Of a stretch of DNA of 64,000 nucleotides, positions 37,770 through 51,147 are shown one piece after another. The DNA lies in the NCBI RefSeq assembly GCF_026914265.1, contig NC_069129.1:23345743-23409742 (forward strand), written 5' to 3'. A model generated the notes under the pieces. That model saw only the letters and a list, made by a program, of their open reading frames with translations. It was not told where the DNA came from and ran no database searches. A program made the position numbers and the translations under genes. The DNA is from Mya arenaria. Its lineage: Eukaryota; Mollusca; Bivalvia; Myida; Myidae. Within the stretch, counting starts at the first letter, position 1. Every line of letters starts with the position of its first letter.

Positions 37770-37985
37770 AAATCATGTTTGAACTAAGGGCCAAACCCAC
37801 TTTCGATTTCTCAAATATGGACTCAGTTCCTAATTGTGATCCTTCCTTCATAGTTATATTGGCAATGACAAAGAGCCTGAAGTTAAGTTTCAGCACTGTC
37901 AAGCAGTTCGAATTTATCGCTATATACAAGTATCGTTGGTGGTCTTTGTATAACCGTCGGAACTTTTTCAATGGTTGGAGTTAAC
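37770..37985. other. Block conserved with 55366-55540, open on both strands
   Basis: Matches 55366-55540 and stays open on both strands in both copies (plus: AKPTFDFSN.DSVPNCDPSF; minus: TMKEGSQLGTES.FEKSKVG). The middle differs by clustered changes that alter both translations. I do not recognise a family and see no convincing splice context. It may be noncoding. Confidence 0.3.
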
Positions 37986-38213
37986 ACCGCTACCATCCAA
38001 TGCTTCAACACATGGTATTAATTTGGAAATATGTGCACCATTAGAGCTTCCCGCAGTAAATGGCAAAAATAAATGTAGCCATTGCGTCCTTCCTAGACCG
38101 CTATAAATGATAGTCTAGTTGTTTAAACAATATTCATTTTAATATTATATTTAAATTTCCAGATCTTCATGGTTTATGCATCATGGCATAATTTACTACA
38201 ATTGCTAATTATC

Positions 38214-38583
38214 AAAGATGCACTTTAACTGCCAAATAAGATTCACTGCAATTAAAACAATTGTTTTACTTTACCAAAGAGGATGAATAAATGTCGAAAA
38301 CAATGGTTCCAATGAAGGATACAGAGTTTAATTTGAAAGCAAGGTTCAAAAACACGGTATTTCTAAATAATGATACGATAGAAGATCACAGTAAATATTT
38401 TAGCATTCACCAATTATTTAATATTTTTGCGTTTTCAGCTATTAAATACACGGCTACAATCTTGTTATCAGTAATTAATATTTTCCATAAATGCATTATT
38501 TAGTAAGTAATTAAATGTTTTTACTCAAAATATGTTTGTTATACATGTGTATATACTGATTTTGAATAAGAATATCATTTTAA
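38214..38583. mobile_element. Dispersed non-autonomous element (copy 2 of 3)
   Basis: AAAGATGCACTTTAACTGCC at the left, then the block shared with 5340-5537 and 56000-56156, ending near CATTTTAAGAATCATT. No coding capacity. The paralogous copy at 55809 was carried by the segmental duplication. Confidence 0.6.
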
Positions 38584-39343
38584 GAATCATTCATTACAAT
38601 GCAATTTTGAAATGCCCTTTTACCTTTATCTTAGGATAAAATGACAAATAACCTAGAGAAACGCGAAGAGCACAAACAAAAATACCAATATAATGACATG
38701 TTGTGACTGACCTGTCAGAAATACAAAAATATATTCTATCATAATTGTCTGTCTTAATGGAAACATTCGAGAAATGGAATACTGTGTTGTCATTTTTTGA
38801 CTTTCTATAAGCTATGTGCATATTTTTATTTTGCACAATAATATCTGAGTTCTGATATAGTTTAGTGTATTTCTTAAGCATTTATGCCAAATATAATTAT
38901 GTTGCACAATATAATTCAATTTCAATAATAGAATATGTAGTTCAATTTGTGACCCGAATGAGATTCTCATTCCCAATAAATCACTTATATGCTGAATTTT
39001 ATTTTGCAAAAGACAACAAAGAACATTGACGTTGTCTAAATTGGTAAGTGAACACAATATTCATCACTCTGTATTAAAATAAATCAGAATTATGATAAAA
39101 GCTCAGTTATTCATAAAACATTGTTTTTTGTTTGCCTAGAATGCGCTTTATTTTTAAAATGCTGCCTTGATGTTTATGCTTATTTTCATCTTAAAATGTG
39201 TTGTATGGTGTTCGCCGTTTAAAACATTTTAAGATTTTAATGTTTGATGAAGAAATTCCTATCTAGTGACCCACCTTAGATGGCATTCCAACAGGAACGC
39301 AACTAATCTTTTACCAGTCGATAATATGCGGTGCTATGTTATT

Positions 39344-40619
39344 TTATTTTATCATTTTCCGTTCACAGATGAAGGCAAGGTTATCATTGCATGGTTTATC
39401 ATAGAAACCATTATGGTCGTGCCTTTCGATGCTCACACAACCCTTGGCCACAGTATTAGACGGCTTGTGGCTTCCCCATCTGTTGTCGGTAAGACTGACA
39501 TGAGTGCCATCAAGCCAGTAAAAGCTGTTGTGGGGTCTGTCATGCTTTATTCCGATCCAGATATGGTTACGGTCCGCTGAAAGGAAACACTAGTTAAATC
39601 CGAAATATTTATTTTATATTATTAATTAACAATTAACAATTTCAGCTATGTTTGGTCACCGCATTTTAACGGTCACTGCAGGTTTGAACTAGTTGAAAGG
39701 TACTGAAACTCACAACTTTGTTATAAGTATTTAAATTGTTTATTCCAATGATATCACTCATATAACCCGATACGAAACTCATTAATTTTGTAAATCGAAT
39801 TCCTAAACTTTTCAGTTTTGCTACATGTACTTATTAACCTCGTAAGATTCATGCTTACATTGATTATTACCCAAGTGGAGGTCATTGCGAAAGGAAAAGT
39901 AAGTTATTTTTGCAAGAGGAGATTTTATTTAGGAACTCTCGTAAAATGATGGTTAACTTTTGAAAATCAAAACTTTGTATGGTTGTCCTATTCTGCACTT
40001 GTTCGATTTGTTTTGTTAAAATAAATTGAAATGGTAGCAATAAACCCTTACATAATTTCAGCACAATGATAAATGCAAACTACAGGGACAATCCGAGTTG
40101 TAAATGTAGACCACAAACGGAACTGAACGAGAAACACAAATTTACAAGCACCAATAATACATAACACAAGCAATACAATAGCCTTATTTTTAAATGTCGG
40201 GATAACTGCGTTGAACGGACAGTTAAAGTCGATTTCACAAAGGCGTTTGAGTATTTACATTATAAACATGTCAATGTTTTGCAATCCCATCGGGGAAAAA
40301 CGGGCATACAAACTATGAGGAGAAGAGGCTACTTTTTAATTTAGTTTAAGTGATCAATGTAATAAATGAAACATAAAAGAGCCTCGTTTCAAACATTGCC
40401 AAATGTAATATTATCTTACTTGTACTCAAAAAAGGCTTAATCAACTTGTATTTCGCCTGCATGTTGAGGGTAACACGCTCAGCAGTTTCTTTGTGACAGC
40501 AAGACCTGGCTTCAAGGAATTCGTGTAGATGATCATGCATTTTCACACACAAGCGAGTAAAGTGCCCGATTGGCTAGAATAAAGCAGGGTGTAGCCGTTA
40601 GACGTGTCGCACTGGCGTC
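39344..40619 (-). pseudogene. Gene D: 5'-truncated C-type lectin paralogue
   Basis: Two lectin exons remain. The upstream one (40619-40420) has good splice sites and reads CDTSNGYTLL and then KMHDHLHEFLEA, but a one-base loss near 40565 (GGG where C has GGGG) breaks the frame between them. The downstream one (39576-39344) is fully open with HIWIGIKHD, FYWLDGTHV, DNRWGSHKPSN, KGCVSIERHD and AFICERKM, ending at TAA. Exons for signal peptide, ShKT and Ly6 domains are missing because the next duplication unit begins at 41217. HKPSN differs from the EPS of A and B. Probably dead; an open terminal exon could still be borrowed by splicing. Confidence 0.75.
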
Positions 40620-41124
40620 CTTAAGAGAAATAAATGACAGGAAAGGTGTATAGGGTAAATATATCTCCTCTACATCATTTTCGAACAATAAACCAGAAGC
40701 GGATCAATAGATTGGCAAATGCGGCGATTGTTTCCTCTAAATTTTACAAACAAAAGAACGTGATGTGAACACTATTGACATACTTTTAACATAAAGGTCC
40801 GATTTAATTGCGAGTATATGGACACGTCAAGTGGTAACCTATACAAATACTCTTATTATAAATATATTTAAAATTAAAAACACATTTTTGTGCATTTTAC
40901 CAAAACGCATGTGCGTCTTTGTTTATTGATGCAGTGGTACACAGTAATCTAAAATCCCAGTGGATGTCAAATAGTTCCAAAGAACTACACACTTGTTCGA
41001 GGTTCAAATCATTTTGTTTCGTTTTCGAAAAATAATTTATTTCATTTTGTATTTTGGAACGTCATAAACTGCATTAATATATGGTTTACAAAATTCTCAA
41101 TGACGCGTTAATGTGCGGCACTTG

Positions 41125-41128
<4 letters not shown>

Positions 41129-41203
<75 letters not shown>
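41129..41203. repeat. (TA)n microsatellite at a duplication boundary
   Basis: About 37 TA units, placed about 14 bases before the start of the second duplication copy (41217). This is where the ancestral junction would lie. Confidence 0.97.
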
Positions 41204-41209
<6 letters not shown>

Positions 41210-41216
41210 GTATATT

Positions 41217-41800
41217 AGACCAGTTATACTCATTCCTTAAAATAAGTCGATCGCCATTCCCAATTTTATAGAACCAAAATTTTCTTTTATAACAAATTTG
41301 TCTTAAAGTGATTTGAATCAGTTGTATAGGTAAGTGCTAAAATTATCATTAATGTTCAGTTGTTTTTATTATATTCATTATATATTTTATATGCAATTTA
41401 CTATAGTTTTTATTATATATATTGAGTAAAAATCATTTGGTATAATTTTTGGAAACACTATCTTTAAACCTAATCAGTATGGCCGGAAATGCAATCCTTT
41501 ACATTTGCTTTTGCGATTTACCTTAAATTTCTTGAATATATACATATTTTGATTTGCCCAAGAGATAAATAACGCAGTCCAATAACACATAAAGTGTACA
41601 AAAAGAACAATTGATGATTGGATTATGATTGAATCAAGTAATCTTTCAGTATGTTTTGCACCTCTTGTTGGTTGTGGATTGATATTTTTGGACCAAAGTC
41701 CATCATTGTCAGGTTGAATTTATTATTTCTAAGGCTAGTTTCAAATCCGTCCCAAAATTCTACTAGTATTTGGACGCCCATATATATATAATATTTAAAA
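41217..41800 (-). pseudogene. LINE fragment duplicated with gene B
   Basis: Matches 28276-28830 (5' part of the LINE), including the stretch TMMDFGPKISIHNQQEVQ parallel to the copy near 28650. It is interrupted by inserted sequence at about 41547-41611. Non-functional. Confidence 0.6.
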
Positions 41801-41866
41801 CATGTTCGTGACGTCATGCATTGTTCTTTTTGTACTCTTTATGGGTTATTGGACTGCGTTCTTTAC
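41558..41866. repeat. Inverted repeat flanking the LINE fragment
   Basis: Left 41566-41615 (TAACGCAGTCCAATAACACA, then AAAAAGAACAATTGATG) and right about 41816-41866 (CATTGTTCTTTTTGTAC, TTATTGGACTGCG) are reverse complements. Copy 1 (28.6-28.8 kb) lacks both arms, so they were inserted after the duplication. A related 'ttttgatttg.ccaagaga' occurs at 41549 and 42404. Confidence 0.6.
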
Positions 41867-43530
41867 TTTATTTTCACTGACTGTCCAATATTTAAAGAAT
41901 GGACTGTCCAATATTTTAATTATGAAAAGTCATTGTGCAAATAATAGACAACCATTGTTCTAATAATGGATAATTTTAAGAAATAGTGGTCTTGTGCGAC
42001 TAACATACTATAGAATCAAGACGTGTATTGACAAACTTGTTTTCCTTGGGTATGTGTAAACCTATGCACTTACTTGTAGAAATTAACTTTAAAACACTTT
42101 TTAATTTAGGTTTAATATTTAATTATAAAATGTTATTTTTTCTATTAAATTTCGTTTTTTTAGTTTGTAACAACTGAATGCACAATGGAGATGTGACTGA
42201 GGTTTGCGCAGCCGTTAGGGAAAAGGAAAACAAGAAATCTTAAACTTAAAAGTTTCCGTATTAAGCGAATAATGCACAATGAAAACACATTTTGCACTTG
42301 TTATATATCCGTAGAAGTAAAATTTTAAAAATGATTATTTTAACTAATAACCAAAATAATCATTTACAATTCATATGTACATGTATATAAGCGCAAAATC
42401 ATTTTGATTTGTCCAAGAGATTCACATGATTAGTATATGTTCAATGGGTGTGACTGTGTCTCCATTAAGTTGACAATAGCGCCATGAAATGCATGATTTG
42501 ACCTTGATGTTCACATATTTAAGTAATGGAAACGCCTCAAACTGTACTGCGTGTCTCGGATTGTTCTTTCTCTGAAATAATGGACAGTTTTCGGCCTTTC
42601 ACCCTTACATAAAACATACAATGCACATAATTACAAAAAAAATATACCGTCGTTTTATGCAAACCAACTCGATTCATAAGGAGCATTCTCAAGCTCAGTG
42701 ACGCGTTTTGATACTAAATCAGTATTTATGTATACACGATTCCAGAGATCATTATATATCCTTACGATACACAGTGTCCGAGTAATTAAGCTTTACAATT
42801 TTATCTGAAACTTCATTTGAAAGGTGATTTTCAGTAAAGCATAATACCATGTCTATCAATAATTGATATGTGTTCGTGTATATATGCTAATTCATTTTAT
42901 AAACTGCAAATATTCAGATGCAATATTGAAAGCGAATTACAGCTTTATTCTTTATTTTTAAGAATTTGAACAAAATATCATTTCTTATGTATAATTTCCC
43001 TCTAATTGTTGAACACGTGTTTTACTAAGGTTGATGGTAACTACAAGTGACGTTTCTTGTCGAGTTCGGATTACACGCAGATCTTTGCCTAAACGAAAAA
43101 AGTGTTGCCTGTCACCTAAAGCGTTTAAAATTTGTGCAATCAGGACATTTGCCATTGTTAAATTTTGGGTAATACATTCCTTCACATCTACATGCGATAT
43201 GACACGTTTCAACATTGTAAGTTATTCGAAACTCAATATTTGAACGGGAACCATTTTTCGAATTAAGTAATGGCGACCTTGGCCCACTAACCCCAATCTG
43301 CGTATTCACAAAAGCTTCATACATATAACGTTTCCCCACATTTTACCAATTATAGTTAGTTATTGAGAAGAAACCAACGGACCAACGAATTACCCCAACA
43401 TAACACCGGTGGTCGAATTTTGACGAAGAAAATTAAGTGCCGATCTACCGATCCTCTTTGTATTAGAGCCAATAACAGGGCTATATACAGGCCAAACTAA
43501 AATGCAAAGTATGCAGTTCTATAAAACCAA

Positions 43531-43536
43531 TTTATT
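43531..43536 (-). promoter_or_regulatory. Candidate polyadenylation signal of gene B
   Basis: AATAAA directly after the stop codon on the minus strand, in the same relation as in gene A. Confidence 0.45.
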
Positions 43537-46500
43537 TTACATTTTCCTCTCACAGATGTAGGCATAATGGTAATGGCACACTGCATTATGGAAACCATTG
43601 TTGTCATGTTTGTCAATACAAACACAACCCTCTGCCGAAGGATGAGACGGTTCATGGCTCCCCCATCTGTTATCGTTAGCGTCCACATGGATGCCGTTCA
43701 ACCAAATGAATGTATTCTGGTATTTGTTATACTGCATTCCAACCCAGACGTGGTCATGGTGTGCTGAAGGAGAACAAACAAGGTTCATATTCAATATATT
43801 TACGTATCCTTAGACGACCAAAGTAACATTGTAAGATTAACTTTTATCATGGTCCCGGAAATATGATGTTTATGTGTAGTCAAATAAAAACAAAAAACAA
43901 AACAAACAAACAGATAACGCCACTTACATTGAATTAAGATAAAACATAAGATTGAAAACTAAAGGGTCTTCTAGGAGAGAGACCATTCTTGTCAAATAAC
44001 AACTAAAATATTGCTATGTATATAAGACGAATGCACTCTCCAGTTACCGCGAATGGTGATAATTTCCATGATTTGCAGCGACAGGAGAAACATTTCCACA
44101 AACAATTTAAGTGGTGCCTCATAATATAGACCTGTATAAATATGCTCGTCTCAACATTGTGCAGTCTCATCGGGGAACGGCGGGCATAAAAAACGTGGGG
44201 AACATGTGAACTTTTAATTGACCAATTATAAATTGAATGAAGAATACAAACACTATTGAGTGGCTTTCTTAAGATAGAAAATACAGCAGGTCTCGTTTGA
44301 AAAAAAAATCAAATGTATAATAACCTACTTGTTTTCAGGACAGGCTTTGCCAAGTCGTATTTCGCCTGAGTGTCGAGGACAACAAGTCTGGCATTTTCAC
44401 GTTGACAGTGAGACATGGCGTCCACGAATTCGAGTGTGCTCTGGTGCAGCTTCACACACAGCTGAGTTGAGGAGTTGGAAGTAAGCAGGGTGTAGCCGTC
44501 AGACGTATCACAGTAGGCGGGTGGTCCTTAAAATAAATTTTTAAGGAAAGTTTTATATGTTAAACTTGTATATATCTCCTCCATGTTTTCATGGAATAAA
44601 TCACTAGAGGGGTTTAAGGTTGGCAAACACGAAGAACCTAAAACATGTATAAACTATTTATTTCCTTTATTATGCTAGAAACATGTCATATTACATAATA
44701 CAAATATAATTGTATCGAAAATTACTTAAAAATAAATATGCACCAAACTAGATTGGAATGATCCGTGTCTTTGAATATTCATATCTGATCATATCTCCAA
44801 ATCATCCTAAAATCATTGATAGAATATAGTTTCAACTTATGTGCAAACCCTCACCCCTCCACCCAAACCATTGAATTAATAAGAACTCGTGGAGACTAAA
44901 CCCCCATTAACATACTGCTTAAACGAAACAACATACATTATGATCATGCTGATTACGTTATAATGCGACTAACACTCCAGAAACTTGTTTGTGTACAAGC
45001 CAATGGGTCATACAACATATTAAGAGATACAACAAGTGAGAGGTTCGAAGCGTTTAAAAACCACAAAAAATGCCAGAAACGAAAGCTCTACAGAACCTGC
45101 CAATGTCATGAACGAAAAAGACACACATGCAAAGGACTGTTCAGAATGAATGTCTAAGGAATGATATGATTCAATTAAAAATAGTTCTAACAAATCTTCA
45201 GTAGAATACGAAATTGATCATATGTACAATCAATATTGAGCCTACTCGTTGTGGTGGTGGTGGTGGTGGTAGTGGTGGTAGTTATTGGGGCGTTTGATGT
45301 TGAACTAGCGACGTTGTACGTTGACGTCGGTGGATTATTGCATAAATCTGTTGAACAGCAAGAGAAAGCTGCGTCACGACTTGTTAGATGTAGACGCCGT
45401 TTTCCAATCACGACCGCCAATACCGCTTTTCCATCACAAACCTATACACAATACACACCATTTTATTTATGAATTATCAATATACCGACATTCTAAGATA
45501 ATATAGTATTAAACTCACATAGCTGTAGTCACGTATAGTGATAATCATTTATGCACTTTTGCAAAGTGTCAGTTAAAGTTTCAAAACTGCAATTGTCATT
45601 TTTTTATCTTAAAGAAAAAGGTTTTGGTTGAGAAAAAACATAACGTTACTGAACAGTTGGTTAGCAATAACAAAATATACATTTATTTATGTAAAACCAT
45701 TCTTTTGGGACATACCATGACCCACCTATATGTGTAGACGTTATTTATAACGTTTACGACATCCTTTATTATATTTGCATCGTTTATATCATATAGATAT
45801 TCGACTTCTACTATAAACAGATTATTTTTTAAGGCACCATCTGGGTCACCTTCTAGTTGTTATGTATACAATGGAGGTACGTGTCTAAGTTCAGAGGCGC
45901 ACCCCTATCTTAATTACTGGTTTTAAACTGGAGCTTTTACGATAGAGGTGTAACTAAATTTTCAGATGTACCACTATTTCTGCTCTACTCTCGGCTTTAA
46001 GGGTATTGTGATCTGTATGGGGCGTCATACCGTATACCATGTTCCAATACGTACATCATTTGTGGCACACGTGAAGGTGTACTCATCATGTCCATCAACG
46101 GTCGAGTGAATCAAGTTGGATAGGCATTTCTTAAAAGAAAACAATTGGTTAATTATGAAGCATTGTAAGTTTAGCGGTTTGTAGAATGTCTTTGTCTCTC
46201 ATCTTAACAATTTTATTGTTTTGTCGGTAGACTAAATCTTGGTTAGATTAGATCTCAATATACATACTGCATAATATATCGGAAAGGATTAAAGGCTACC
46301 CTGGAAATCAATTATGTATGAAAATATTTGCAAACCAACACTGCATACAAGTAATTTGTGTCATTTTTCCACCCGGAACAAAATAATTTAACTACAAATG
46401 ACGACACGGGTAATGTAGCGCTGTTTGTATGAGTAACACTCGTGTTCGATACATATATACCAGAGCCAACCCGACCCGAGTAAACGATTACCCTTAAATG

Positions 46501-47880
46501 AAAAAAGAGGTTCCAACTGGTTTTCACTTATCTCAATTTAGACACATGAAAAGGCTATCGGGGTTTGGAGGCTAGCAAACGGAGTAGATCCATTGGACGA
46601 GCAATAAGCCATGTTTTTGATACAGTAGGGATTCAACTAGACCATTTTTCATTTAACGCTCTATTTACAGGGTGTAAGACACCGCTGTATTATTAGAGGT
46701 TATGCGCGTTTCCTATTTGCACTCTTTTGAAACATTTACATAATATTCATGATAGAACACCTATCAATCGGAACAACTCGGCCATTATGAATAGATATAA
46801 CTAATACGGGTGTTTAATGGCGGCACCCATATGAAACCTGTTGAATGTGTTTTTAACCGTCAAGGTACGTTTAAGTTAAATATGTCAGCCCTAAAAGTTC
46901 ATTTACAGATTTCTCCAAAGCATTACTAATACACAAATCAAAATACTTCATTTCAGTACATTGTTAAGGTTATCAAATAGGTTTAGTTATGTAAATAAAT
47001 GATAACTGAGTGAATGACCTGAGGCCTTATCACATTTTCGTATATTTTGAAGCATATAATTGAAGTCTATTTCGAAGCTTGCCGGAGATGGCCGAGATGT
47101 TACGATTGAAACACTTACCTCTCCAGTTGCACACGTCATTGTTGAATTACACGTGTCATTTTGTGACATCCTTTGACAATTGTAACATGTCAGTGCTGTA
47201 AAATACTATAATGCTCATTATTCACAATATTTCAATGAAACAACAAAAACAATAAAAAAAACACACAAGAACACGACGAAATTCATACATAACCCACATA
47301 ATCATTCAAAGCGCCATAATACACAACAAACTTTCGTATATGTATAACGTTATAAGTAAAATATTTTTCAATATTTTTTCGAAAGTAAATCAGTAATTTA
47401 TTACATTTCAAATGCATAAGGAATTGGAAAAAAACTACTTACGGCACAAGTTGCAATATCTTGGACAAGCGGAGGGAGCAATACTTTGGTCTTGACACAT
47501 ATTTGGTTTTTGTTGCGCCATTAAAGCGCAAGCCCTGCTGTCGATATCAGCACATTGGCCCCACACCCCGGATGGGAGCACCAGGATATAGAAAACAACT
47601 GCAAATACAAACAGAATATTTATTGCCTCCTAATGACAAGCGCAGAAGGAATGCCGGCGCAAACAACCCGGAATCCAGAGGTTGTGTTGAAGGGGGGGGG
47701 GGGGTGTTTAATTCATAGCAAATGTATAATTACTACAAAATGTAACTATTTGACATTTAACAAAATCACATATTGTATAAAAAATAATTTCAGGTTTTAA
47801 TAACTTAGGAATTCTAGAATCCAAGCTTGCAAATGTGAACCTTTATGAATATAAGAAGTCTTACATTTCAAATAGTCCAT
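43537..47880 (-). CDS. Gene B: secreted ShKT - Ly6/uPAR - Thr linker - C-type lectin protein
   Basis: Paralogue of gene A with the same seven-exon plan: 47880-47865, 47598-47443, 47195-47119, 46129-46055, 45441-45246, 44526-44329 and 43763-43537. GT/AG junctions are in phase, 945 nt (314 aa). Signal peptide MDYLKFVFYILVLPSGVWG. The ShKT domain keeps six Cys (21, 29, 40, 50, 54, 57). The three-finger domain keeps ten Cys, from LTCYNCQ to CCSTDLCN. The linker has 12 Thr. The lectin domain has HVWVGMQ, NRWGSHEPS, EGCVCID and YICERKM, again with EPS and no WND. Compared with A it gains one residue in the signal peptide, loses about four residues before QLCVK, and has a shorter linker. No stop or frame break is seen. 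Ligand unknown; a role in innate recognition is inferred from the domains. Confidence 0.86.
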
Positions 47881-49762
47881 AGCCTCCAAAGTACTGTCAC
47901 AACCTTTGTGCCAAAAAGATAGCGTTAAAAGTCTTAAATAAAGTTAGCCATATGGCTCTATCTAAAGAGTGGTTCTAAAGTATGGTATCTTTGCTTGTAG
48001 CTCATTAAAGTGGTATACTTATTGTGTGTTTTTTTTGTGACCGCTAATGCAATGAACAATGCTGTTGCTGCTGTTGTTGTTGTTGTTGTTGTTGTTTACT
48101 AAAGGATCAATAAGCATCATCATTAAGTAGTAACATTAAAAAGTGTTCGATAAACAACATTTATTAAATCGGTTAAGTAAAAACAATAATGCCGTTTACG
48201 GAGAAAAGAAAAGGCGGTAACGAGCTTTACCGGGAAGCACCGTAGGGGAAAGACAACAGGGCTGGTCGAATGAATGACTCCACACATCGGTACGAAAATA
48301 GAATTAGTTTAAAGAGACCCGTTCGCATATCGTTTAACAACGACGATTGTTTTCAAACTCCGTTAAGTCAATTTAAACATAATTTTGAAATTCTTTACCT
48401 CATAGCATTTAATTTTCAATAGGCTAACCGTTACTAACGCGTTCGGTAAAATAGAGTATTCTATATCGCATATGCCAGTATATCTTTAAAACGGAGCTCT
48501 TATTTGAACTTATGGTAAAGTTTTATGATTGTTACAACGGATTTCTTCACATTTTACACATTTCTATTATGTCAGGCACTATAAAATCCTCATAATAGAC
48601 CCTCATAATATCGGTCTAGATATTGACATTTAGAATCAATTTACCTTTATAATTCTCAACGCTACAGCCACTTTAATAATACCTTTCCTAAAACGTTCTT
48701 TCAATTAGTTGAAACAAATGAGAGGTTATATTGTATCGAACATTTAAGAGCTCGATCAAGGCACTAAAGGTGCTGAAGAGGCGAGAGTCAAGAAAATCAT
48801 TCTGGCAAAGTACCGAAATAAAGGATAAATGTTGTAAGATGAAACGAACTGGATGGCAAGTGGAAAACAAGATGTACTTTAACAGTGACTTAAATAAAAT
48901 AAAAACATAGTAAAATACAGCTTTATTAAACATTGGAAATTTTGTTGATAAGCACTAATTAAATTAATGGAGCTATTATTCGGTTTCTGCAAAAATCAAA
49001 TTCTCTATGTGCTTAGTAGTTTTCAGCAAATTCAATTTAAAGCCATATTAAAATACACGCACACATTAACGTTCTATAGTCTGTAAAGTCTGATAGGAGC
49101 GTAAAATGTTAAGAATGGGAAGACATTTTTAGGCCATTTTTTGACTGCGTAAAGCAATTATGAATATTTAGCATTGTTGACAAATAATTATTCTGCCAAT
49201 TCTGTTATTTATAATATGTTATTTATTATATGCATGCTTCATATGTAACACAATGTATCAATGTATTTGATACATAAAGTCACATAAAAAAATAGTAATA
49301 TTAGTATTTGTATGTTTTTAACAATGATACTTAGCCATTACATAAGCCACCTTGATGATTTTCCTTACAAGTGAACTAATATTCATGTCAATAACTGAGA
49401 ACACTTGTCATCTTTTAATTTATAAACATCGGTTTCTTCAGACAAACTAAAGTAAAGTTATGGGTTTGAAACACAAGCGCACAGAAAGTGTCATAATTAC
49501 CATAATGTTGTTTTTAGTTAATGACCGTTTTAACATGAGACATGACCACAATCAAAGGTTTAAGTAATTACAAGTCTCAGCTGACGGCAGCCTTCTTTAC
49601 ACAGCACATCCTGCTATATTTAGATCGCCCGCATTTGTCAATAAGTTAATTTATTTTGCTTAAAAATAAATTTTATTATTTTCGCGAGTTTGAATTTAAG
49701 GTCTGTTGTTCCATTGCTAAGCAATCGGAACACTCTCGGCATCTATCGGTCAAGTCAATACG

Positions 49763-49981
49763 AACTGGTTCTCGATATTTGACACTAGTTTAAAGTGTGT
49801 TTTTTTAAATTAAATTAAACCGGTCTATGTATCGGGAATTTTGCTTTGCTAGCGAAATCTCGTGCGGAGAGGACTGGTTCTCGATATTTGACACTAGTTT
49901 AAAGTGATTTTTCGAATTAAATTAAACCGGTCTATGTAACGGGAATCTTTCTTTGCTAGCGAAATCTCGTGCGGTGAGGAC
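49763..49981. repeat. Tandem 109-bp repeat in the retroelement leader
   Basis: CTGGTTCTCGATATTTGACA recurs at 49765 and 49874, and both units run on to GCTAGCGAAATCTCGTGCGG. They differ by a few substitutions and a short indel. They lie about 100 bases before the gag ATG and could be part of the element's terminal repeat system or promoter. Confidence 0.9.
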
Positions 49982-50073
49982 CGAAATTAAAACGCTCTTG
50001 AAAAAATAAGAAAATTAAAGAAGTTTAGTATTTTAATATTCTACACTCGCGGCTTTATACGCCTGTTATAACA

Positions 50074-51147
50074 ATGGCGGGTAGAGGATGTCCTAAAGGG
50101 AGAAAAAGGAAGGTGGCGGAAGTGGCAGAAGAAAGGGAAGAAGAACAGCCACGTGTACGGCGGCTTAGGCAACCGCCTCGTGTAAACGTGGAGGCACAAC
50201 CCCCTCAGGCGCCGCAGATACTTTTGCCAGACGCGGAGCTGGGAAACAACAGTGAGGGTAATGTAATTGACTTCCATGACATCAGTGCTAGGTCTAATAT
50301 TTTGCCCCCTTTAACGACAGAAACTACGGAAAATAGGCAAAGTCCTGCAGATACTGGGTGTGGCTTGGCGGGGTCTGGCCAAGGTGGAGAGTTCCAAATG
50401 GGTGCAAATTTTGATGGTAGCATGGACATGTATAGGTTAGCAAACGATGATCTTTCATCACATGTACCAACGCAATTAAAGCAACAAATAATGAGGGGAG
50501 AATACATAAATTTGGCTGTCTTGTTAAAAGGGGCAATCGAATTGAACGATATGTGTAAAAGTTCCACACTCTCAATATCACTAGATGGCTCCCTTGAGGC
50601 CAAACCAAAAGAATGCAAGGAAAAGGTATAATCCATCGAAAAGTGGACTGATGCATTTTTGATTTACATGTCCATCTATCTGGCTTTGCAACCCCATAAA
50701 ACAAACAAAATGTTACAATATATGTACAATGTTAGAGAGGGTGCTTCACGCCAAGGCGGCTTTGCATGGCGCTCATATGATGAGCAGTTCAGGCTACGCC
50801 AGGCCATAACTCCGTCGACATGGTCCAAAATTAATAATGACCTGTGGTGGCGTTGTATGATTGTTCGTGACACGTCCCAGGGAACTCGAGCGGTCCCGGT
50901 AAACCATAGTCAAACACGCTCGTCTACACGTTTTGCGTTCATTGATTTTAACAAAGGGAATTGCTCATGGGCCGCGTGTAAATTTAACCATGTCTGTTCA
51001 CGGTGTGGTGCAAGGCATGCTGAGATTCATTGCAGCCATTCACCGCCAAACCCGTATGCAAATGTAACCCATGCAAACAAAAATTTCTCTCGAAATAAGC
51101 AGCCCTTTCGGGGCAGGGGTAGAGGTTTCAGATTTCAGAGACGTTAA
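50074..51147 (+). pseudogene. Gag-like ORF of the retroelement
   Basis: Starts MAGRGCPKGRKRKVAEVAEE, a basic N-terminus. One frame runs through to 51147 except for a TAA at 50629-50631, after which the protein continues in the same frame (EKWTDAFLIYMSIYLAL). The C-terminal part has WWRCMIVRD, then a zinc knuckle C-x4-C-x4-H-x-C-x2-C with CSRCGARHAEIHC, and ends in an RGRGRG-rich basic tail typical of nucleic-acid-binding Gag. The single in-frame stop is most simply a mutation. Confidence 0.75.

Larger units (their letters stand above)
28276..40616. repeat. Segmental duplication, copy 1 (genes A and D)
   Basis: From 'gaccagttatactcatt' (about 28278) to the acceptor side of the D lectin exon (about 40616), the sequence is colinear with 41217-58985. 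It carries exons, introns, the 5' region to about 37090, and the 37.57-40.6 kb block. Differences are indels and inserted elements: 32082-32555, 34882-35766 and 37102-37531 here, and the retroelement at 49606-55165 in the other copy. Confidence 0.85.

Noticed and set aside
42985-43339. Extra cysteine-containing exons downstream of gene B
   Set aside because: Frames overlap in conflicting ways, the matching region of copy 1 (28.9-29.0 kb) does not keep them, and no family motif is seen.
50041-50277. Minus-strand ORFs opposite the gag region
   Set aside because: No motifs or splice context; they are complements of the gag coding sequence.
50629-50631. Programmed stop readthrough between two gag halves
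   Set aside because: The element has several other frameshifts and stops, so a simple mutation is the better explanation.
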